A DNA stretch of 64,000 nucleotides from Prevotellaceae bacterium UBA4332 (GCA_002394365.1 DGTQ01000009.1:11502-75501); one strand, 5' to 3'. Shown: positions 1-8,869, counted from the stretch's first letter. The notes: a model not told the origin generated them from the sequence alone. Made by a program: numbers and translations.

Positions 1-278
1 CCCGTGCCATACCTTCCCTTTTCTGGCACAGGTATTCCCTGCAACAGAATAAACTCATGAGGTATCTGCACCATTATGCCAGCACCATCCCCCGTCTTGT
101 CGCGCGTCTCGGCACCGCGATGCTCCATGTTTTCGAGCACACTCAGGGCATTGTCAACCAACTCGTGGCTCTTTCTGCCGTGAATGTTCACCACCATGCC
201 CACACCACACGCATCATGCTCATAGCTGCTTTGGTATAACCCAGCATGGAGGTCTGTTACATTGCTTTTCTTTTTCAT
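1..278 (-). CDS. gltB: Glutamate synthase large subunit, N-terminal part (runs off the window)
   Basis: Glutamate synthase transfers the amide nitrogen of glutamine to 2-oxoglutarate. Only the first 92 codons are present, read leftward from the ATG at 276-278. The start of the class II glutamine amidotransferase domain is clear: YEHDACGVGM (residues 19-28) gives the catalytic cysteine at residue 24 after a short propeptide, followed by ENMEHRGAE and GDGAGIMVQIP. These motifs match the GltB N-terminus. The gene is divergent from the PII/ammonium transporter genes and has its own promoter at 347-378, so the locus is a nitrogen-assimilation cluster. The identity is secure; the rest of the gene lies outside the window. 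Confidence 0.9.
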   Translation of the reverse strand, partial: MKKKSNVTDLHAGLYQSSYEHDACGVGMVVNIHGRKSHELVDNALSVLENMEHRGAETRDKTGDGAGIMVQIPHEFILLQGIPVPEKGRYGT

Positions 279-346
279 ATTATACTATGTTAATCTTCTT
301 TTGATTCTTCTACCGATTTTTGACATCGATTATCTTTTCTTGGGTG

Positions 347-378
347 CAAAGTTATTACAAAAAGTCATAAAAACAAAG
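347..378 (-). promoter_or_regulatory. Bacteroidota-type promoter for gltB
   Basis: On the minus strand TTTG (375-378) is followed after 20 nt by TAACTTTG (347-354). This fits the Bacteroidota -33 TTTG / -7 TAnnTTTG consensus. Transcription would start near 340, about 60 nt before the gltB ATG. The rest of the 350-nt AT-rich divergent spacer shows no gene. Confidence 0.7.
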
Positions 379-565
379 GTTTTTGTAATTTTTTTCACCT
401 AAAAAACTACTATTTTTATCATTTTGATTTATTTTTAGGCGTTTTTCTTTCATTTTGTAAACTTTTTATGTGTACGCACACACAAAAACTTTACACTTTG
501 CCAAAAGATAAAATTTTTAAGATACAAAAAGACATTTTCCGTATTCTTTTTGTAGCAAAATGTTG

Positions 566-573
566 TAATTTTG
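566..573 (+). promoter_or_regulatory. Putative -7 element for the PII-amtB operon
   Basis: TAATTTTG matches the -7 consensus TAnnTTTG about 55 nt before the PII start codon. No clear TTTG lies 19-21 nt upstream, so the -33 box is weak and an activator may be needed. That would suit a nitrogen-regulated promoter, but this is inference. Confidence 0.45.
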
Positions 574-628
574 CACCGTCACAGTGACAAAATGTTAATT
601 TCTAAGGTAAAAAGAAAGGAAAAACGTT

Positions 629-976
629 ATGAAAAGAATTGAAGCAATTATCCGCAGGACTAAGTTTGAGGATGTCAAAGCTGCCCTGCTGCAGTCAGAC
701 ATTGACTGGTTTGAATACCACGACGTGCACGGCATCGGACAGAGTCGCCAGGAGCGCATATATCGTGGTGTGCAGTATTCTACCGACGTCATAGAGCGTG
801 TTGCAATAACCATCGTGTGTCGTGAGCAGTTTGTAGAACCCACTATAAAGGTTATCATGGAAGTGGCTCACACTGGCAAGGTGGGTGACGGACGCATATT
901 TCTCAGTGACATGATAGACTGTTACTCCATACGCACTGGGGAGCATGGTGACACCGTATTGGCGGACAAGAAATAG
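629..976 (+). CDS. glnB: P-II family nitrogen regulatory protein
   Basis: PII proteins sense 2-oxoglutarate, ATP/ADP and glutamine, and they control ammonium uptake by plugging the transporter. At 115 aa the protein has the usual family length. It starts with the typical MKRIEAIIRRTKFEDVKAAL stretch. The T-loop follows as YRGVQYSTD, with a tyrosine at residue 50 in the place of the modifiable Tyr51 of enterobacterial PII. The B-loop is TGKVGDGRIF. The gene is directly upstream of amtB, as is usual for the GlnK type, so AmtB is the likely partner. Whether to call it glnB or glnK cannot be decided from sequence alone. Confidence 0.9.
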   Translation: MKRIEAIIRRTKFEDVKAALLQSDIDWFEYHDVHGIGQSRQERIYRGVQYSTDVIERVAITIVCREQFVEPTIKVIMEVAHTGKVGDGRIFLSDMIDCYSIRTGEHGDTVLADKK

Positions 977-994
977 ATTAATGAGGTTGTGAGG

Positions 995-1026
995 TTCTTG
1001 CTCTGGCAAGCCAACAAGTTGGAGCG
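995..1026 (-). repeat. 32-nt dispersed element, intergenic copy
   Basis: This is the exact reverse complement of the 32-nt element found at 6708-6739 and 7684-7715. It contains the inner inverted repeat CCAACTTGTTGG. It lies in the PII-amtB gap (977-1122), which otherwise holds 7-9-nt tandem words such as gaggttgtgaggtt and aaaacct. Confidence 0.85.
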
Positions 1027-1122
1027 ATGAGGTTGTGAGGTTATGAGGTGAAATCACCTTAAAACCTAAAAGCGAAGCGACCTGAAGACCTGAAACCTTA
1101 CCTTAAAACCATAAAGAAATAA

Positions 1123-2388
1123 ATGATTATGACAGATATAACAATGTTAGCTACGCCTCTCGCCACAGCGATGGTGGAGGAAGCGAAAGATTATGTAAAC
1201 GGTTTGGACACGCTGTGGGTGTGTCTTGGTGCAATGCTCGTGTTCTGGATGCAGCCTGGGTTCGCTCTGGTAGAGGCTGGACTGACACAGGCCAAGAATA
1301 CTGCCAACATACTGATGAAGAACTTTGTCGATTTCATGTTTGGCACGGTACTCTTCTGGGTGCTGGGATTCTCCATTATGTACGGGGCTGGCAACGGTTT
1401 CATCGGTTGGGAGGGGTTCGGCTTTATAGGCTCTGACTCTAACGTGCCTGCCGAGTGTACCTTTATCTTCCAGACGGTGTTCTGCGCTACGGCGGCCACC
1501 ATAGTATCTGGTGCTATGGCTGAGCGCACGAAGTTCTCCATGTACGTAGTGTTCTCTGTGCTTATCTCTGCCTTCATCTACCCTGTGGAGGGACACTGGT
1601 CATGGGGCGGAGGCTGGCTCAGCGAGATGGGGTTTCATGATTTCGCAGGCTCAACGGTGGTTCACCTCTGCGGCGGTGCGCTGGCTCTGGCTGGTGCCAT
1701 GGTGCTCGGACCTCGCACGGGCAAATACGGCAAGGACGGCAAGTCTCGCGCCATTCCTGGTCACAACCTCGTGCTGTGTGCCCTCGGTGTGTTCTGCCTC
1801 TGGGTAGGCTGGTTCGGGTTCAACCCCTGTTCTACCGTTGCGGCTACGGGTTATGCTAATGCGGTAAGCATGGCGCACGTATTCGTAACCACCAATATGG
1901 CTGCTGCCACAGGCGGCATAGCGGCTATGCTATACACGTGGCTCGTTGACGGCAAGCCATCATTGTCTATGTTGTGCAACGGTGTGCTGGCAGGTCTTGT
2001 AGGCATCACAGCGGGTTGCGACTGCGTAGGCATAGGGGCTGCTGCCTTCATAGGTGCTGTGGTAAGCATAGTGATGTGCCTCTCTGTTGCATTTATAGAT
2101 AAGGTGTGCAAGATTGACGACCCTGTGGGCGCTGTGTCTGTTCACGGTGTGGGCGGGCTGCTCGGCACGGTGTTGACGGGCGTGTTTGTTGACCCGTCTA
2201 TCGACGGTGTAACTGACTGCACCATCCTCACGCAGCTCATCGGAGCAGTTACGGTTGCTCTGTTTGCATTCGTGGCTGGTTTCGTGGTGTTCTATATCAT
2301 AGACAAGATTCACGGACTGCGTTGCGACAGAATAATAGAGGAGGAAGGTCTTGACGTATATGAACATGGCGAGACGGCGTATAACTAA
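1123..2388 (+). CDS. amtB: Ammonium transporter (Amt family)
   Basis: This is an inner-membrane ammonium channel working with the adjacent PII protein. The 421-aa protein is hydrophobic throughout, consistent with 11 transmembrane helices. It shows the family signatures MQPGFALVEAGLTQAKNTA near residue 45, a segment with TVVHLCGGALAL carrying the first pore histidine, and SVHGVGGLLG carrying the second. The start codon used gives MIMTDITML; the second Met (three codons downstream in the leader) is also possible. There is no long N-terminal signal. Identity is secure. Confidence 0.95.
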   Translation: MIMTDITMLATPLATAMVEEAKDYVNGLDTLWVCLGAMLVFWMQPGFALVEAGLTQAKNTANILMKNFVDFMFGTVLFWVLGFSIMYGAGNGFIGWEGFGFIGSDSNVPAECTFIFQTVFCATAATIVSGAMAERTKFSMYVVFSVLISAFIYPVEGHWSWGGGWLSEMGFHDFAGSTVVHLCGGALALAGAMVLGPRTGKYGKDGKSRAIPGHNLVLCALGVFCLWVGWFGFNPCSTVAATGYANAVSMAHVFVTTNMAAATGGIAAMLYTWLVDGKPSLSMLCNGVLAGLVGITAGCDCVGIGAAAFIGAVVSIVMCLSVAFIDKVCKIDDPVGAVSVHGVGGLLGTVLTGVFVDPSIDGVTDCTILTQLIGAVTVALFAFVAGFVVFYIIDKIHGLRCDRIIEEEGLDVYEHGETAYN

Positions 2389-2411
2389 TTAGGAATTAGA
2401 AATTAGGCTCC

Positions 2412-2500
2412 GAGCTCTGCTCAATGGTCTTTACACCCCTCTCGGTCTCCCCGTTTTCGGGGAGCAGAAACGCCTGAGCACCTACTGGAGCGCAAGAATT
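2412..2500. repeat. Palindromic and dispersed repeats in the amtB-OMP gap
   Basis: The gap contains the words attaggaattagaaattagg, a palindromic CCCCTCTC...CGGGGAG element, and a segment gcctgagcacctactggagcg. The last segment recurs in reverse complement near 25090-25125 and 63215-63250. No coding potential is seen. Confidence 0.6.
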
Positions 2501-2511
2501 AGAAAATAAAA

Positions 2512-3252
2512 ATGCAAAAAGTTATGAAGACATACAGATTTATGGCACTCGCCCTCGTGGCACTGACGGGTACGGGTGCGTTGGCGCAGAAGCCACTGAC
2601 ATTGGCAAAGGATATAGAGGCAACCATAAAGGCAGACGTAGTGACAAACTACCTGTGGCGTGGCCAGAAGCTTGGCGAGGTAAGCATCCAGCCCACGCTG
2701 GGGTTAGGCTATAAAGGGCTCTCGCTTAGCGCATGGGGTAGCTACGGCATTTCCAACCCCGACGACACGAAGGAGTTCGACCTCACCCTCAGTTACACCA
2801 CGGGCGGCTTCAACGTGGGCGTCACCGACTACTTCTTCACCAGCAAGGAGGACCAGACAAGATACTTCATGTATAAAGCCCACGAGACGGCACACGTATG
2901 GGAGGCGAACATAGGATACGACTTCGGTCCCGTCGCCTTCCAGTGGTACACCAACTTTGCTGGTGCCGACGGTATTAACAAGAGTGGCAAACGTGCCTAT
3001 TCCTCCTACATGGAGGTTAGCGCGCCATTCAAACTCGGAGGCATAGACTGGACGGCAGCCCTCGGTGCCGTGCCTTATGCCACTTCCTCTTATGCTGACG
3101 TTACGGGCTTTGCAGTTACCAACGTCTCCGTTTTGGCTACAAAGGATATCAAGGTTACCGACACGTTCAGCATACCTCTGTTCGGGCAGGTGGTGGCCAA
3201 CCCCTGCACCCAGAAAGCATACCTGGTTCTTGGCTTTACATTGCAGCCCTAA
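2512..3252 (+). CDS. Exported beta-barrel protein of the TorF-like type, linked to amtB
   Basis: The 246-aa protein has a signal peptide ending near ALAQK (cleavage after about residue 25). Alternating short aromatic/polar strands follow (for example VTNYLWRGQKLGE and LTLSYTTGGFNVGVTDYFF), as in small outer-membrane barrels of the TorF-like family. Such genes often follow PII-Amt pairs in Bacteroidota (general knowledge of the family; not checked). It probably sits in the outer membrane; a role in ammonium or small-solute passage is only inferred from position. A second Met at residue 5 is an equally good start. Confidence 0.7.
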   Translation: MQKVMKTYRFMALALVALTGTGALAQKPLTLAKDIEATIKADVVTNYLWRGQKLGEVSIQPTLGLGYKGLSLSAWGSYGISNPDDTKEFDLTLSYTTGGFNVGVTDYFFTSKEDQTRYFMYKAHETAHVWEANIGYDFGPVAFQWYTNFAGADGINKSGKRAYSSYMEVSAPFKLGGIDWTAALGAVPYATSSYADVTGFAVTNVSVLATKDIKVTDTFSIPLFGQVVANPCTQKAYLVLGFTLQP

Positions 3253-3346
3253 AATCTTCTCCAGGTACACTCACTCTCCCCTCCTTACCTCAGACAGAGG
3301 AGGCGGAGGGTGAGTTCAGTTCGTAAATTAGAAATTAGGAGCATCA

Positions 3347-5035
3347 GTGAACACAAAGTACATATTCGTTACAGGAGGCGTAGTCTCCTCATTAGGCAAG
3401 GGCATCATAGCGGCAAGCATAGGCAAGTTGCTACAGGCTCGTGGTTACAGAATCACGATTCAGAAGTTTGACCCCTACATCAACATCGACCCTGGTACGC
3501 TCAATCCCTACGAGCACGGTGAGTGCTACGTTACGGCTGACGGCATGGAGACCGACCTCGACCTAGGGCACTACGAGCGCTTTACGGGCATCAGGACATC
3601 GCGCAACAACAGCATCACCACGGGGCGCATCTACAAAACAGTCATAGACCGCGAACGCAAGGGCGACTACCTTGGCAAGACCATTCAGGTGGTGCCACAC
3701 ATCACTGACGAGATAAAGCGCCGTATGTTGAGAGACTACAGCGATGATGACGAGCAGCTGGACTTCGTCATTACCGAGGTGGGCGGCACCATAGGCGACA
3801 TAGAGAGCGCTCCCTTCATGGAGGCTATCCGACAGCTGAGGTGGCAGCTGGGCAGAAACGCCGTTTGCGTACACCTTACATACGTGCCCTACCTCAAGGC
3901 TGCCGACGAACTGAAGACGAAACCCACGCAGCACTCGGTGAAGGAACTGCAGGCTATGGGCATACAGCCCGACATACTGGTGCTGCGCACGGAGAGACAC
4001 CTCGACGACGCGATACGCATGAAAGTGGCATCTTTTTGCAACGTGGACCTCGAATGTGTGGTGCAGAGCGAGGACATGCCGAGCATATACGAGGTGCCCG
4101 TAAGCATGCAGAAACAGGGACTAGACGCTGCCATACTGCGTAAGACGGGTATCCCCGCGGGCGAAACTCCTGCCATGAAATCCTGGCACGACTTCCTCCA
4201 GCATCGCAGGAATGCCACCATGGAGCTCGACATAGCCTTAGTGGGGAAATACGGACTGCAGGATGCCTACAAGAGCATACTGGAGAGCCTCGACCACGCT
4301 GGCACCTGCAACGACCGCAGGGTGAGGACCCACTTCATCAACAGCGAGACACTGACGCAGGAGAACGTAGCCCAGCAGCTGGGCAGCATGGCTGGCGTAG
4401 TGATATGTCCTGGCTTTGGCGAGCGCGGCACAGAGGGCAAGATTGTGGCAGCCGAATATGGCAGAACCCACAACGTGCCTACCTTCGGAATATGCTTCGG
4501 AATGCAGATGATGGTCATAGAGTTTGCACGCAACGTGCTCGGCTTTGCCGACGCCAACAGCAACGAGATGAACACCAGCACCTCTCACCCCGTGATAGAC
4601 ATGATGGAGGAACAGAAGAGGGTAACCCTCATGGGGGGCACCATGAGGCTGGGCGAGTATGACTGCCTGCTGACCGAGGGCAGCAGAGCGTGGGAGGCGT
4701 ATAGCAGTGCACAGTGCACAGTGTACAGTTCACAATTAAAGGGCGGTGAGCAACTGCAAGATAATGGTAAAAATAACTGTGAACTGAGAACTGAGAACTG
4801 TGAACTGATAAGAGAGCGACACAGGCATCGCTATGAGTTCAACAACATCTACAAAGACGAGATAGAGGCTCGGGGCATGAAGTGCTCGGGCTGCAATCCC
4901 GACACAGGGCTGGTGGAGATAGTGGAGATACCCGAACTGAAGTGGTATCTGGGCGTGCAGTTCCACCCCGAATATTCGTCCACCGTCCTCAAGCCTCACC
5001 CTCTTTTCCTTTCCTTTATCAGGGCTTGCTTATAA
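3347..5035 (+). CDS. pyrG: CTP synthase, with an in-frame repeat-derived insertion
   Basis: CTP synthase aminates UTP with glutamine nitrogen. The start is GTG at 3347, giving MNTKYIFVTGGVVSSLGKGI, the invariant N-terminus with the ATP-binding loop. The synthase domain covers about residues 1-270. The glutaminase domain has GICFGMQMM with nucleophile Cys383 and ends with LGVQFHPEYSS. Length is 562 aa against about 535 for the family. The excess is an insertion at residues ~452-488 (nt ~4702-4809), built of cagtgcacagt and aactgagaactg words like those in nearby intergenic arrays. It sits just before the conserved IRERHRHRYEFNN. The frame stays open, so the enzyme may tolerate it. Confidence 0.95.
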   Translation: MNTKYIFVTGGVVSSLGKGIIAASIGKLLQARGYRITIQKFDPYINIDPGTLNPYEHGECYVTADGMETDLDLGHYERFTGIRTSRNNSITTGRIYKTVIDRERKGDYLGKTIQVVPHITDEIKRRMLRDYSDDDEQLDFVITEVGGTIGDIESAPFMEAIRQLRWQLGRNAVCVHLTYVPYLKAADELKTKPTQHSVKELQAMGIQPDILVLRTERHLDDAIRMKVASFCNVDLECVVQSEDMPSIYEVPVSMQKQGLDAAILRKTGIPAGETPAMKSWHDFLQHRRNATMELDIALVGKYGLQDAYKSILESLDHAGTCNDRRVRTHFINSETLTQENVAQQLGSMAGVVICPGFGERGTEGKIVAAEYGRTHNVPTFGICFGMQMMVIEFARNVLGFADANSNEMNTSTSHPVIDMMEEQKRVTLMGGTMRLGEYDCLLTEGSRAWEAYSSAQCTVYSSQLKGGEQLQDNGKNNCELRTENCELIRERHRHRYEFNNIYKDEIEARGMKCSGCNPDTGLVEIVEIPELKWYLGVQFHPEYSSTVLKPHPLFLSFIRACL

Positions 5036-5189
5036 TTCAAACCTCTCCCCACCCATTACCCTCCCAAAGGGAGTGAAAGTGGGAGTAGAAAAGGGAGTGA
5101 AAGTGGGAGAACAAACTCCTCAACCCTAAACTCTAAACTCTCAACTTATCTCCCCCTTGAGGGGAGTTAGAGGGGGTCTCAATTCTTAA
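5036..5189. repeat. Repeat-filled gap between pyrG and the purF-like gene
   Basis: The gap holds CCCTCCCAAAGGGAGTGAAAG-type units repeated (agggagtgaaagtgggag twice), 7-nt words (aaccctaaactctaaactct), and the palindrome CTCCCCTTGAGGGGAG with an adjoining gttagaggggg. Similar palindromes occur at 28742-28775, 60620-60700 and inside asnB. No gene is seen. Confidence 0.7.
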
Positions 5190-7010
5190 TTGTTCATGGA
5201 ACCACTAAAGCACGAATGTGGGGTGGCGATGATACGCCTGCTGAAACCCCAAAGTTATTACACAGAGAAATACGGCACCTGTCGCTACGGACTGGACAAG
5301 CTCTATCTGCTGATGGAGAAACAGCACAACCGCGGACAGGAAGGGGCAGGCATAGCGTGCGTCAACATGCTTGCGCCTGATGGCGAAGAGTATATGCTCA
5401 GAGAGCGAGCCGAGGGCAAGGATGCCATAACGAAGGTGTTTAACAGTTCACAGTTGCAAGATGAGAGTAATCGTAATTTTCAATCTTCAATCTTCAATTC
5501 TCAATTACTAATGGGCCACCTGCGCTATTCTACTACGGGCAAGCAGGGCATACAGTACGTTCATCCCTTCCTGAGGCGCAACAACTGGAGGGCGAAGAAC
5601 CTCTGCCTGTGCGGCAATTTCAACATGACCAACATGGACGAGGTGTTCCGTCTGCTTACGGAGCAGGGGCAGTCGCCACGCATCAAGGGCGACGCCTACA
5701 TAGCGCTGGAACTGATGGGGCACCGACTGGACCGCGAGGTGGAGCGACTATACAGGGAGGCTAAGGAAAGGGGGCTGGAGGGCAGAGACATCACTGCCCA
5801 TATAGAGAACCACGTGGATATGGCTGCCGTGCTGCGCTCCTCCATGAGGCTCTACGACGGGGGCTACGTCATGTGCGGCATGACGGGCTCGGGCGAGATG
5901 TTCGCCATGAGAGACCCCTGGGGCATCAGGCCTGCCTTCTACTACAAGGACGAGGAGGTCTTTGTGTTTGCATCGGAGCGGCCCGTCATCCAGACCTCCT
6001 TCGACCTCGCCGCCAGCGACATACACGAGCTGAAGCCAGGCGAGGGCATCATAGTACGCAAGAACGGCAATATACGCCATGAGCAGATTCTGCCCCCGCA
6101 ACAAAGGGCGAGCTGCTCCTTCGAGAGAATATACTTCAGCAGGGGCTCGGACTGCGACATCTACCAGGAGCGCAAGCGGCTGGGATGCGCACTGATACCT
6201 GACGTAATGAGAGCCATAGGGGGCGACACGGAGCACACGGTGTTCTCCTTCATTCCCAACACGGCAGAGGTGGCTTTCTATGGACTGACGGACGGACTGC
6301 GGCAGAGGGGACTGCCCGTAAGGACGGAGAAGGTGGTGTGGAAGGACATAAAGCTGCGCACCTTCATCAGCGAGGCGGGCGAGCGCAACGACCTTGCTGC
6401 CCACGTCTATGACGTAAGCTACGGCTCCATAAAGCCCTACGAGGACAACCTCGTAATCATAGACGACTCCATCGTAAGGGGGACCACCCTGAAGGAGAGC
6501 ATCTTCAAGATACTCGACCGTCTGCACCCCAGGAAAATCGTCATGGTGTCGAGCGCACCACAGATACGCTACCCCGACTATTACGGCATCGACATGTCGC
6601 GACTGGAGGAGCTGTGCGCCTTCAGGGCGGCCATCAGCCTGCTGAAGGAGAGGGGCATGCAGCACGTCATAGACGAGGTGTATGAGCTATGTAATTCGAC
6701 CCCCTCTCGCTCCAACTTGTTGGCTTGCCAGAGCAAGAATCCTCAATTACTAATGACTCCCCTGCGCTCCCTCTACTCTCCCTTCACTGTGGACGAGCTG
6801 AACCGCAAGATAGTGGAGATGCTGCAACCAGAGGGCATGCAAGCCCCCGTAGAGCTCGTATTCCAAAGCATCGAGGGGCTGCACAACGCTCTCACCCCAG
6901 CTGGGGTTTATGGCGACTGGTACTTCACTGGCAACTACCCTACCCCAGGAGGCATACGACTGGTAAACCAGGCTTTCGTGGAGTATTATGAGAGGAACAT
7001 TAAAGATTAA
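5190..7010 (+). CDS. Amidophosphoribosyltransferase-like protein (PurF family, long Bacteroidota form)
   Basis: The protein combines an N-terminal class II glutaminase domain and a C-terminal type I phosphoribosyltransferase domain. Evidence is KHECGVAMIRL (nucleophile Cys10 after a short propeptide), EKQHNRGQEGAGIA, the glutaminase motif MGHLRYSTTG, and the PRPP loop VIIDDSIVRGTT near residue 421. It would make phosphoribosylamine from PRPP and glutamine, or act as a paralogue of that enzyme. Two stretches look like intergenic repeats read through in frame: residues ~84-106 (nt ~5441-5507, caatcttcaattctcaatta words) and ~501-521 (nt ~6691-6753, holding the exact 32-nt element). It precedes asnB and follows pyrG, a group of glutamine-using enzymes. 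Confidence 0.88.
   Translation: MFMEPLKHECGVAMIRLLKPQSYYTEKYGTCRYGLDKLYLLMEKQHNRGQEGAGIACVNMLAPDGEEYMLRERAEGKDAITKVFNSSQLQDESNRNFQSSIFNSQLLMGHLRYSTTGKQGIQYVHPFLRRNNWRAKNLCLCGNFNMTNMDEVFRLLTEQGQSPRIKGDAYIALELMGHRLDREVERLYREAKERGLEGRDITAHIENHVDMAAVLRSSMRLYDGGYVMCGMTGSGEMFAMRDPWGIRPAFYYKDEEVFVFASERPVIQTSFDLAASDIHELKPGEGIIVRKNGNIRHEQILPPQQRASCSFERIYFSRGSDCDIYQERKRLGCALIPDVMRAIGGDTEHTVFSFIPNTAEVAFYGLTDGLRQRGLPVRTEKVVWKDIKLRTFISEAGERNDLAAHVYDVSYGSIKPYEDNLVIIDDSIVRGTTLKESIFKILDRLHPRKIVMVSSAPQIRYPDYYGIDMSRLEELCAFRAAISLLKERGMQHVIDEVYELCNSTPSRSNLLACQSKNPQLLMTPLRSLYSPFTVDELNRKIVEMLQPEGMQAPVELVFQSIEGLHNALTPAGVYGDWYFTGNYPTPGGIRLVNQAFVEYYERNIKD
6708..6739 (+). repeat. 32-nt dispersed element inside the purF-like gene
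   Basis: Exact copy of the element at 995-1026 (reverse) and 7684-7715. Here it is translated in frame as RSNLLACQSKN. Confidence 0.9.
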
Positions 7011-7059
7011 AAGACTTATAACTGGTAACAGGTAATTTATAACTTTTCTGAAAGAAACC

Positions 7060-8868
7060 ATGTGTGGATTTGTAGCAATACTTGGTCAGCAGCATAAGGC
7101 TGACAGAGAAAAGGCATTAAGAATGTCTGCAAAGATAAGGCACCGCGGTCCCGACTGGAGCGGGGTGTATAGTGACGGAAAAGCCGTGTTGGCACACGAG
7201 CGACTGGCTATCGTTGACCCCCTGTCGGGCAAGCAGCCGCTCTTCTCTCCCGACGGCAAGAAGGTGCTGGCGGTGAATGGCGAGATATACAACCATCAGG
7301 ACCTGCGACGCAAACTGGCTGGCATGTACGATTTTCAGACTGGCAGCGACTGCGAAGTCATCCTCGCCCTCTACCAGCTCTATGGCACCGACTTCATCGA
7401 CAAGCTCAACGGCATCTTCGCCTTCGTGCTCTATGACGCTGAAAAAGACGCGTGGCTCATAGCTCGAGACCACATGGGCATCATACCCCTCTACATAGGT
7501 CACGACAAGGACGGCACCGTATATGCAGCCAGCGAGCTGAAGGCGCTCGAGGGACAGTGCGACGAGTATGAACCCTTCCCGCCAGGACATTATATCAGTT
7601 CACACTTACCCCCTCTAACTCCCCCCAAGGGGGAGAAGTCAATTCTCAATTCACAATTCACAATTCACAGTCTCTCAACACTCCGCTCCAACTTGTTGGC
7701 TTGCCAGAGCAAGAACACTCAACACTCAACTGGTCAGGGAGAGGTGTGTGAACTGAAACGCTGGTACCAGCGCGACTGGTTTCACTACGACGCAATGAAA
7801 TGGGCTACCAGCAACGAGCAGGAAGCCGTCAGCATGGTGAGAGACGGACTCAAGGCAGCCGTCAAGCGCCAGCTTATGAGCGACGTGCCCTACGGCGTGC
7901 TGCTATCAGGCGGACTGGACAGCTCGGTAGTGTCGGCCATAGCAAAACTCTACGCAGCAAAGCGCATAGAGACAGGCGACAAGCACGACGCATGGTGGCC
8001 GCAGCTGCACTCCTTCGCAGTAGGACTCAAGGGAGCGCCCGACCTTGCAAAAGCCAGAGAGGTAGCTGACCACATAGGCACCATTCACCACGAAATAAAC
8101 TACACCATACAGGAAGGGCTCGACGCCATCAGAGACGTCATCTACTACATAGAGACCTACGACGTGACCACAGTGCGCGCCTCCACACCCATGTATCTGC
8201 TGGCGCGCGTCATACGCTCCATGGGCATCAAGATGGTGCTCTCGGGCGAGGGAGCAGACGAGATATTCGGCGGCTACCTCTACTTCCACAAGGCACCCGA
8301 CAGCAGGGAGTTTCACGAGGAGACCGTGAGGAAACTGGGCAAGCTCTACATGTACGACTGCCTCCGTGCCAACAAGAGCCTCATGGCGTGGGGCATAGAA
8401 GGCAGAGTACCCTTCCTCGACAAGGAGTTTATGGACATAGCCATGGGCATCAACCCCGCGCTGAAGATGTGTCCCGCCGACACGATGGAGAAGAAAGTAG
8501 TAAGAGAAGCCTTTGCCGACATGCTGCCCGAGAGCGTGGCGTGGCGACAGAAAGAGCAGTTCAGCGACGGCGTAGGCTACTCGTGGATTGACACCCTGAA
8601 GAAAATCACCTCCGAAGCCGTAAGCGACGAGCAGATGGCGCACGCTGCCGAGCGTTTCCCCATCAACCCGCCGCTCTGCAAGGAGGAATATTACTACCGC
8701 AGCATCTTCGAAGAACACTTCCCCAGCGCCTCTGCCGCACGCAGCGTGAACCAAGAAGCCTCCGTAGCATGCTCCACCTCAGTGGCACTCGAGTGGGATG
8801 CCGCCTTCAAGAACATGAACGACCCATCAGGCAGAGCCGTCAAGGGCGTGCATGAACAGGCATACTGA
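7060..8868 (+). CDS. asnB: Glutamine-hydrolysing asparagine synthetase B, with in-frame insertion
   Basis: It makes asparagine from aspartate, ATP and glutamine. The glutaminase domain starts MCGFVAILG with catalytic Cys2 and has RHRGPDWSG and NGEIYNH. The synthetase domain has the PP-loop LSGGLDSSV near residue 282 and LSGEGADEIFGGY. Length is 602 aa against about 554 for the E. coli enzyme. The extra ~48 residues (about 179-226, nt ~7595-7738) consist of a CCCCTCTAACTCCCCCCAAGGGGGAG palindrome, 7-nt words (aattcacaattcacaattcac) and the 32-nt element. All are read in frame, in the linker between the two domains. The linker position makes a functional enzyme plausible. Confidence 0.95.
   Translation: MCGFVAILGQQHKADREKALRMSAKIRHRGPDWSGVYSDGKAVLAHERLAIVDPLSGKQPLFSPDGKKVLAVNGEIYNHQDLRRKLAGMYDFQTGSDCEVILALYQLYGTDFIDKLNGIFAFVLYDAEKDAWLIARDHMGIIPLYIGHDKDGTVYAASELKALEGQCDEYEPFPPGHYISSHLPPLTPPKGEKSILNSQFTIHSLSTLRSNLLACQSKNTQHSTGQGEVCELKRWYQRDWFHYDAMKWATSNEQEAVSMVRDGLKAAVKRQLMSDVPYGVLLSGGLDSSVVSAIAKLYAAKRIETGDKHDAWWPQLHSFAVGLKGAPDLAKAREVADHIGTIHHEINYTIQEGLDAIRDVIYYIETYDVTTVRASTPMYLLARVIRSMGIKMVLSGEGADEIFGGYLYFHKAPDSREFHEETVRKLGKLYMYDCLRANKSLMAWGIEGRVPFLDKEFMDIAMGINPALKMCPADTMEKKVVREAFADMLPESVAWRQKEQFSDGVGYSWIDTLKKITSEAVSDEQMAHAAERFPINPPLCKEEYYYRSIFEEHFPSASAARSVNQEASVACSTSVALEWDAAFKNMNDPSGRAVKGVHEQAY
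7684..7715 (+). repeat. 32-nt dispersed element inside asnB
   Basis: Exact copy of the element at 6708-6739, in the same translation frame (RSNLLACQSKN), flanked by 7-nt words ctcaacactc. Confidence 0.9.
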
Positions 8869-8869
8869 C

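Noticed and set aside
57..239. Rightward 60-aa open frame at the left edge
   Set aside because: It is the antisense shadow of gltB, whose motifs are clear on the other strand.
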